A DNA stretch of 64,000 bases from Tulasnella sp. 424 (taxonomy: Eukaryota > Basidiomycota > Agaricomycetes > Cantharellales > Tulasnellaceae). The position numbers and the translations under genes are program-made. The stretch covers positions 265,833-329,832 of the forward strand of contig WSUB01000026.1 in assembly GCA_019633425.1 (NCBI GenBank), read 5' to 3'. The notes under the pieces were generated by a model. That model made no database searches. It had not been told where the DNA came from and saw only the letters and a list, made by a program, of their open reading frames with translations. Each line of letters opens with the position of its first letter. The first letter of the stretch is position 1. Shown one piece after another: positions 57,701 through 64,000 of the stretch.

Positions 57701-59957
57701 CCAAAGGGCCTTCAATATTGCTGCCGTTCCTGGTCAATACATCTTATAGCAAGCAAACCAGAGGGGCCACCCAGTGGTTGGAAGGCCACCGATATCAAAG
57801 GCTTCAGCGAGAAGAAATTGCTCGGTTGGCTAGAAGTTATGAGTTTGATTGGAGAGACTCGAAACTGTCTTGGAGTTGCAAAGCAAATGTACTCATGGCT
57901 GCAGGTGAGCTAATCTATTCAATGGAAGGAAGCAAGAACTGACCAAGGTGGCATAGGAGCACCCCGACTTATTTGAGCCTTCACTGACAGCTCTGTGGAC
58001 TGATACACGGAGGTTTGTTACCACATTTCATGAACCAATTGCATTTAGTGCACTGCATGTTTATGCTTCAGCATTGCCATTCTGCCCATTGAGAACAACC
58101 CTCTGGAGATGCTACAGCAACTTTGCAACCACTAGGGTGCTGAATGGCCAACATAGTATAGGATGGTCATCAAGTCTCTGGAGGAAACATGTTGGTGCAG
58201 AAGTGGCAGCTGTTGCTTTCTCACCAGATGGAGAGATAATTGCTTCTGGATCAAGGGACAACACAATTCGACTGTGGGATGCTGAGACTGGGGCACCAGT
58301 TGGAGAGCCCCTCAGGGGCCATGACAATGATGTCTGGAGCATCTCCTTCTCCCCCAATGGCAAGCTCCTTGCTTCTGGATCAGATGACAAGACAATTCGA
58401 CTGTGGGATGCTGAGACTGGGGCACCAATTGGAGAGCCCCTCAGAGGCCATGACAATGATGTCTTGAGCATCTCCTTCTCCCCAAATGGCAAGCTCCTTG
58501 CTTCTGGATCAAGGGACAACACAATTCGACTGTGGGATGCTGAGACTGGGGCACCAATTGGGGAGCCCCTCAGAGGCCATGACAATGCTGTCTTGAGCAT
58601 CTCCTTCTCCCCCAATGGCAAGCTCCTTGCTTCTGGATCTCAGGACAAGACAATTCGACTGTGGGATGCTGAGACTGGGGCACCAATTGGGGAGCCCCTC
58701 AGGGGCCATAACAATGCTGTCTTCAGCATCTCCTTCTCCCCCAATGGCAAGCTCCTTGCTTCTGGATCAGATGACAAGACAATTCGACTGTGGGATGCTG
58801 AGACTGGGGCACCAATTGGAGAGCCCCTCAGAGGCCATGACAATGATGTCTTCAGCATCTCCTTCTCCACGAATGGCAAGCTCCTTGCTTCTGGATCTTG
58901 GGACAAGACAATTCAACTGTGGGATGCTGAGACTGGGGCACCAATTGGAGAGCCCCTCAGAGGCCATGACCATGCTCTCTGGAGCATCTCCTTCTCCCCC
59001 AATGGCAAGCTCCTTGCTTCTGGATCTAGGGACAACACAATTCGACTGTGGGATGCTGAGACTAGGGCACCAATTGGAGAGCCCCTCAGAGGCCATGACC
59101 AAGTTGTCTCGAGCATATCCTTCTCCTCCAATGGCAAGCTCCTTGCTTCTGGATCCTGGGACAAGACAATTCGACTGTGGGATGCTGAAACTAGGGCACC
59201 TATTGGAGAGCCCCTCAGAGGCCATGATGATGCTGTCTCAAGCATCTCCTTCTCCCTCAATGGCAAGCTCCTTGCTTCTGGATCTCAGGACAAGACAATT
59301 CGACTGTGGGATGCTCAGACTGGGGCACCAATTGGAGAGCCCCTCAGAGGCCATGACGATGCTGTCTCAAGCATCTCCTTCTCCCCCAATGGCAAGCTCC
59401 TCGCTTCTGGATCTTGGGACAAGACAATTCGACTGTGGGATGCTGAGACTGGGGCACCAATTGGAGAGCCCTTCAGAGGCCATGACCATCCTGTGCGGTA
59501 CATCTCCTTCTCTCCAGATGGCAAATCTATCATGTCCCAGTCACTGGATGAAGGAATTCAAATTTGGGATGTTGGGACAAGAGCTGAAATCAATTCACCT
59601 GTAGAACATTCTGGAGGCCTCCTTCCTTGCACTGCTGTGTCCAAAAATCACAAGCCCTTTCAGCACAACAACGAAGGTATTTCTGAGTTCCCTGAATCCC
59701 TCATATTTCTAAAGTTAAATAACCCAGCCCCACCCACAGGAGATAGTACCTACAAACATTTCTTGCTGTCCTCAGACTCACAATCTCTCAATGAGGATGG
59801 ACAATGGGTGACATTTTTGTCTAGGAGACTCTTTTGGTTTCCTCAACACTACTGGGGTCATACATCTTGTAGAATCTTGCTTTCACATGGCACACTTGCG
59901 TTTGTATTTGATCATTGGGTGTTCTTGTCTGATGTCTCCACTGCACTAAACCTGTAG
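54711..59957 (+). CDS. NLR N2: STAND protein, NACHT NTPase with 11 WD40 repeats
   Basis: Paralogue of N1 with the same eleven-exon structure and identical lengths for the first eight exons (54711-54845, 54893-55035, 55091-55268, 55331-55358, 55433-55782, 55834-55973, 56035-56173, 56228-56270, 56325-57904, 57957-59676, 59740-59957), giving 1557 aa. Walker A GMAGRGKST (about residue 446), Walker B LLIVDALDEC, FLLTTRPETP and FVDLGSLINI are intact. The WD40 array has 11 repeats (about 994-1449), then the conserved C-terminus RRLFWFPQHYWGH. The last intron (59677-59739) is a multiple of three and open, so its retention would add 21 residues. No stops or frameshifts, so unlike the neighbouring kinase copy this duplicate has been kept functional. 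Confidence 0.9.
58203..59574 (+). repeat. WD40-coding tandem repeat array, 11 units of ~129 bp (N2)
   Basis: Eleven units; most differ from each other at only a handful of codons, more uniform than the N1 array. Variable positions are the residue after GHD (N, H, Q, D), the pair before SISFS (DVW, DVL, AVL, AVF, DVF, ALW, VVS, AVS, PVR) and the residue in SGS[RDQW]D[NK]. The final unit (ISFSPDGKSIMSQSLDEG) is diverged like the final unit of N1. Confidence 0.93.
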
Positions 59958-60075
59958 TTAGTTTCACAATATATCCATGGCAAGGCCATTTTTGGTTTGG
60001 ATATGAGACCAGGGTCAGCAAGGTGGTACTTGCAATGAGATTAGGCAATGTGTACCTTTGGCATGTGTCAGCCAA

Positions 60076-61301
60076 TAGTTAGTTTTTGTCTTCAAAACCC
60101 CAGTTCCAGGAGTAGTGAGATGCACAGCTGCATTAAGCAGTCTCTTCAGAGACTTGTCTACTTGAATAGTGCTGTTGCAGTTTCATAACCATCAGCTCAA
60201 ACCTGTGTCTAATGGCAGTCTCCGAACTGCAAATGTTCCCCTTTCCCCCTAAGAGTACAAGCTTTGTGGTTGTAATAGTAGTGTGATGCAATATGCCCAA
60301 TTTCTGGTTGGCAAGTGCCGTCATACAAAACAAGTAACATGATTATTATATTATATGTCAATTTCAAGTTCCTTATATTCCCATCCATTCTTGCTACTAC
60401 TTTTGCTACAACCATCATCTCTGCATTCATCATCGCTTTCTGTTACTTGATGACCTGGCCTTTTGTAATAGATATTCAGATTGCCTTTTGCTTTGATAAT
60501 CCCTTGCTGGAGTGGAGCATTGAGAGACTGTTTGGTCCTCTACTTATCTGTAGAACATCAATATAAAAGGAGCATCAAGCAGATCCCAGCTTGCTTCAGC
60601 TTCTGTATCCTCAAACCTAGCTCCTTATCGCTTTGGCAGATTCCAAGTCCATGGATAATCTTTGATCCAACACCTGGTGTTGATGATCAAGCTGTGGCCT
60701 GCGAGAGGCAGGTTGCCAAAGGCAAGTGTGATGTAGAATCAAGGAAACAACACAATGAAAGCAACCTTTGACCTTTCCCGCTGGGATGGAGATATTTCCT
60801 GGAACTACTGGAGTCGTATTTTGATTTGGTGTGTAGGCTTCCTAGCCAGTGAAAATTAGGTAGTCAAACTTCATGTTAGCTGCGCAAATAGCAGGCACAC
60901 CAAACACTCTGTTTCTTTACTGTTTCGCCCAGAGAGCCACTCCGAGTTGTCATCAGCTGCCATTATTCCTGCAGCTGTCCTGCAGGTGGTATATTCCAGA
61001 TGTACACACAAAAGTTTTCTGACCTTGCTACATAGTATGTTGTGCCACCATAAGTTCTGAAGGAGCCATGCTGTGAAGGGCGCAGTCAAGTTTAGCCTGT
61101 TAAGATATTCAGGGTGACAACCTGTAAGGAAATATAACCTACAGCTTACCTTCATCGTAGACTCGAGCCAGTCCCTCGCTGTCACCCACAGCTACATGGG
61201 TTGAGGCATGTGTGTAGATGGTGTTTGGTTGGTGTTTGGTTGGTGTTTGGTTGGTGTTTGTTTTAGAGTAGTAGAATTGATTTGTCGGTGTGTTTGGTTG
61301 A
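60076..61301. other. CpG-poor, AT-richer intergenic DNA
   Basis: Residual homology to the N1 3' flank fades by about 60,550. No gene is supported. An 11-bp tandem repeat lies at 61221-61260. Base composition resembles the WD40 end of N2 and not the CpG-rich NACHT exon. Confidence 0.5.
61221..61260. repeat. 11-bp tandem repeat, 3.6 copies
   Basis: GTGTTTGGTTG repeated at 61221, 61232 and 61243 without error, then a partial unit GTGTTTG from 61254. G/T-rich on the + strand. Confidence 0.93.
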
Positions 61302-61442
61302 GTGTTTTGTGTGTTTCTGCAAGGGACTGGGGGAACTCATAGGGTCACTAGCAGGGGAACAGCGCACGGAGCAGAAATTTCACTGCTCCTTGAACTGCTC
61401 ACCCCTTCTCCCCTTGACTCTCCACCTCCCAACACCCTAGCA

Positions 61443-61826
61443 ATGCCACCCAAAGACCTCAGGACACCTAACAATGACCAAAAAACCAACCAATCCCCTG
61501 ATTGTCCCACTTCAGAGCTCAGTATACTCGATTCACCTGTCAAATATGAGCCCGGAAGACCACCAAAGAAAAAACCACGCTACTCCAAATGTCAGCAAAC
61601 ACCAGAAGAAAAGTATACGATAGAAGAACATAGGCGCTTGCAGAAGGTGCAGGAACAAGAGGAACAGGAGCAGCAGGCAGAGGGGGCTGAGCAGCAACTA
61701 AGGATTTCTGAGGAGGAGAAGGATTGGGAGATGCTGCAGTGTGTTTCTGATACAATAGCAGATACCGGGTTTTCTTTTGCGGCAATTGCCACAATGTTGT
61801 GGCCGTTAATCATGTGGACCTATTGA
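61443..61826 (+). CDS. small coiled-coil ORF, unrecognised
   Basis: The open frame from the ATG at 61443 gives 127 aa: MPPKDLRTPNNDQKTNQSP, a basic patch RPPKKKPRYSKC that could be a nuclear localisation signal, a charged Q/E-rich helix (RRLQKVQEQEEQEQQAEG) and a hydrophobic end FAAIATMLWPL. It may be the N-terminal exon of a larger, possibly element-encoded protein (a GAAGGTAAG donor-like site follows at about 61,834). I do not recognise the family. The frame extends upstream without a better start. Low confidence that it is expressed. Confidence 0.35.
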   Translation: MPPKDLRTPNNDQKTNQSPDCPTSELSILDSPVKYEPGRPPKKKPRYSKCQQTPEEKYTIEEHRRLQKVQEQEEQEQQAEGAEQQLRISEEEKDWEMLQCVSDTIADTGFSFAAIATMLWPLIMWTY

Positions 61827-61874
61827 TAGCTGAAGGTAAGATAGGGAACCCCTGCTGAAAAAAGACCAGCCAAC

Positions 61875-62270
61875 CTGATCTTTCATGAGTGCTGTTAGTG
61901 GCAAGACAACCAAGACCGTATTTCCAGGTCTAATCAGGGTTGGAAGGTAAAAGCATAGGGTTTTTCCCCCACCAGTGGGGACACTGAGGATACAATCATG
62001 CCTGGTGAGGGCTGCCTTGGCTGTGCGTATTTGGAATTCTTGAGGCTCCATTCCTGTGCATTCCTTGCATAGCCGGACAAGTTCAGCTCTGTCGATGATC
62101 TTCTCATACGCAAAACAAGGCATCGGAACTGAGGTTGTGGCAGTCTGGGTTGAGACAGCAACTGAAGTCGTGGCTTTGGCTCTTTTGCAAGCATTCTGCT
62201 TTGGCTTATGGGCGAACCTTGTCAGGGATTTCAACAATGGGTGCTCATGGGTCATATTTTGCCTGGTCAT
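61875..62270 (-). CDS. RecQ-like DEAD/DEAH helicase, N-terminal fragment
   Basis: From ATG at 62270 the frame reads a basic leader, then a RecQ-type motif 0/I region: EPQEFQIRTAKAALTRHDC, the Walker A ILSVPTGGGKTLCFYLPTL, and motif Ia VLVVLPLTALMKDQ, ending at a possible donor (CAG/GTTGGC at 61,875). The rest of the helicase (DEAH motif II, motifs III-VI, RecQ-Ct) is not visible further along the minus strand, so about 130 residues remain of a protein usually several hundred long. Multi-copy RecQ-like helicase genes of this sort occur in many basidiomycete genomes, often near chromosome ends or in mobile DNA. Probably a truncated remnant. Confidence 0.6.
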
Positions 62271-64000
62271 GTTGAAAGAAATGGGTGTTTTAGTGGTTGG
62301 TAGGTGGGACGCATCGCGCGAATTTCTCTAAGTCCAGCTTATTCATTTCTCATGCCCTTCCCAAGCGACGCGCCTTATGAGTTCTCCCAGACCTGACGTG
62401 CGACTATTACAGCAAACCGGCTCCCTTTTGTCAGGACCCCCAGAGAGACCAACACACACCTCCACCACACCACTTCCCCCCTGCAACAATCAAAATTTCC
62501 CACCAAGCAACGTGACTCCCGCTTACAAAGCTGGATTAGTCGCCATCAGGTCTGGTTCAAGACTACCTTCATTGTGGCTGCGGTAATATATCCAAACTGT
62601 CCATCTGGTAGACTGGAGCTATCTAGCTAGGTTACCACACTGAACATTGCAAACAGGCATGGGTTGCCAAAGGTATGGATCGTTGGAAAATGGCCCTGTG
62701 GATGTTGGTATTAGCTGCAATGTGAGGGTAATGTGGCCATGTGCTAAGCACCAGTTGCTGGGCAGCGCGAGCGAACCATGGAAACAGGAATCATTGCGCG
62801 GTATATGAATTAGAGGTAAGTCCCACGATATGTAGACTTTAGCTTAGGTCTGTAATTAGCTGCCTAATTGGATAGCTAGAACTAACCGTAAGTAGTATTC
62901 GAACATTATCCTATTGATTACTACTGGGAATGGGCTTCCAACCGGAGTGCAAAGGGAGCATGGGATCCGAGTGTTTGGATTCTACTTTCTCGGTTTAGGA
63001 AGTCCTAGAAAGGGAATTACGATTAGCTAATAATACCGTTAGATAGAACTAATTAATAGCGTTCTGTATGTGGTTTTAGCGTAGCGTAATTCGAAGAATT
63101 GGACAAGCTATAGACGAAATACCGTTTTAGGGCGGTATGAGCTACATCCAGGGTTCGGATTTACTTCTGGAGACGTGCTAAGTGCTCTAGAAGGTTTATT
63201 CGTGTCCAAGTATAGTACTTGCGCACGAGGAAAGTTATCTCCGAAGTCGTTCCGAGGCCTACAGCAATATCTAGTATCAGTGGGCTGGCTCTCTTTGCCA
63301 AAAGTGGGTTAAGCACTGGTTTGGATTACTCAGCCGCATTTGTTGGCACCGAAGGCGGCTGAATTACGTAAAGATAATGGTACCATTGAAATCGTCTCGA
63401 TGAGAGCTTTCTAACGGTACCCTTAGCATAAACGAATACCAGATAGGGCAAAATATATTCCGGGTTTGGGCAAAAGGGAGGCACTTAAGTAAATACAAAA
63501 GGTAATTACTAACTACTTGTGACGTTAATGGTACAGAGTGTAGCTATTAACTATACAAGTAGAACGGTTCAGGCCGCGCAGAAATAGACCGGGGTTTAGG
63601 CTCACTAGAGGCCAAACAGTGTTGGCGACATACAGGACGGTCAAGACTGAATTTGTCATGATCAAGAGTTTCTTTGTGCTGACAGTGCCGGAGCCCTTTA
63701 CCCCAATGGATCTAACGGTAAGTACCTGTTATCCTGCAAGGCTAATGGTAGTTTTCCTAGTATCATGCTGGAATAGCGGGTTTGATGCACACAGCAAATA
63801 TAGTAATTTCAGGGTCAGATAAGGATGTCACGATAAGATATTGTTGGGGCGCAACATAGATGCCCTAACATTTGTATGGATCCCCCCCCCCTCCCAGCAT
63901 CCCTTCTTCCGCATGCCTGACACCCCTAGCAAATCATGATTTTCTCATGTGACTTAGTGTGATAAAATCCTTGGAGGTGGTGGACCTTTCTCATCAACTT
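62271..64000. other. gene-poor right end
   Basis: No gene supported. 62,800-63,850 is AT-rich with many TAG/TAA and short frames. A C-rich run lies at about 63,882-63,896. No telomere repeat (TTAGGG/CCCTAA arrays) is present in the window. Confidence 0.5.

Larger units (their letters stand above)
54232..60550 (+). repeat. segmental duplication, NLR part, copy 2
   Basis: Matches 38,220-45,720 in direct orientation at about 15.9 kb spacing at the start codons. The copy is shorter mainly because its WD40 array has 11 units, not 19. Confidence 0.85.

Noticed and set aside
58112..59604. Long open frames on the other frames and strand across the WD40 arrays (for example 58615-59604 + and 58767-59225 -)
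   Set aside because: They arise from the 129-bp coding repeat, which keeps alternative frames open; products are repeats of the same short string with no family identity.
1..64000. tRNA or rRNA genes
   Set aside because: I looked for B-box-like GGTTCGAATCC patterns and rRNA core motifs and found none with a plausible fold; a tRNA scan was not possible here.
62271..64000. Telomere or centromere sequence at the right end
   Set aside because: No TTAGGG-type array or satellite repeat is present; only AT-richer unique sequence.

Overview
This window is nuclear DNA of a filamentous basidiomycete, most likely an Agaricomycete. Genes carry many short introns (about 50-80 bp, GT..AG, CTAAC/CTGAC-like branch sites). 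Gene content is typically fungal: Epl1, a Zn2Cys6 regulator, fungal Tom22 and mL58, expanded non-RD kinases, and NACHT-WD40 STAND proteins. Cantharellales or Sebacinales would fit the NLR style, but I cannot fix the order from sequence alone.

Left third (1-20 kb) holds conserved housekeeping genes separated by gene-poor DNA. They are EPL1 (NuA4 subunit, +), a 14-exon Zn2Cys6 transcription factor (-), FCF2 (pre-rRNA processing, +), and a head-to-head mitochondrial pair, mL58/MRPL20 (-) and TOM22 (+). The stretches 1-1.8 kb, 11.8-15.9 kb and 17.2-20.0 kb hold nothing I can support as a gene.

Middle (20-37 kb) is a kinase cluster, all on +. Three tandem paralogues (A, B, C) share a TKL-like kinase core with identical intron positions but carry different C-termini: A has an SH3 domain, B has two copies of an unrecognised ~39-residue module, and C has a proline-rich region plus one copy of that module. 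Between B and C sits D, a degenerate Bck1/Ste11-type MAPKKK whose promoter, start and first linker were borrowed from the A/B/C family. Kinase E (32.5-36.8 kb) is a different large kinase. In all of them the HRD arginine is replaced (HGD, HGD, HGD, HKD, HND).

Right part (33-60.5 kb) is a tandem segmental duplication with ~15-16 kb spacing. Unit 1 has kinase E and NLR N1 (NACHT plus 19 WD40 repeats). Unit 2 has a broken 5'-truncated copy of kinase E and NLR N2 (NACHT plus 11 WD40 repeats, intact, same 11-exon structure). An F-box gene lies between the units. The broken kinase copy is flanked by decayed pieces of a long-chain acyl-CoA synthetase, as if the duplicate had landed inside that gene. 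The last 4 kb is CpG-poor and AT-richer, with a truncated RecQ-like helicase fragment and a small coiled-coil ORF.

Functionally, non-RD kinases with swapped adaptor modules beside paralogous, repeat-variable NLRs look like a fast-evolving recognition/signalling (self/non-self) locus next to stable housekeeping genes. That reading is inference; gene structures and motif changes were read directly from the sequence.
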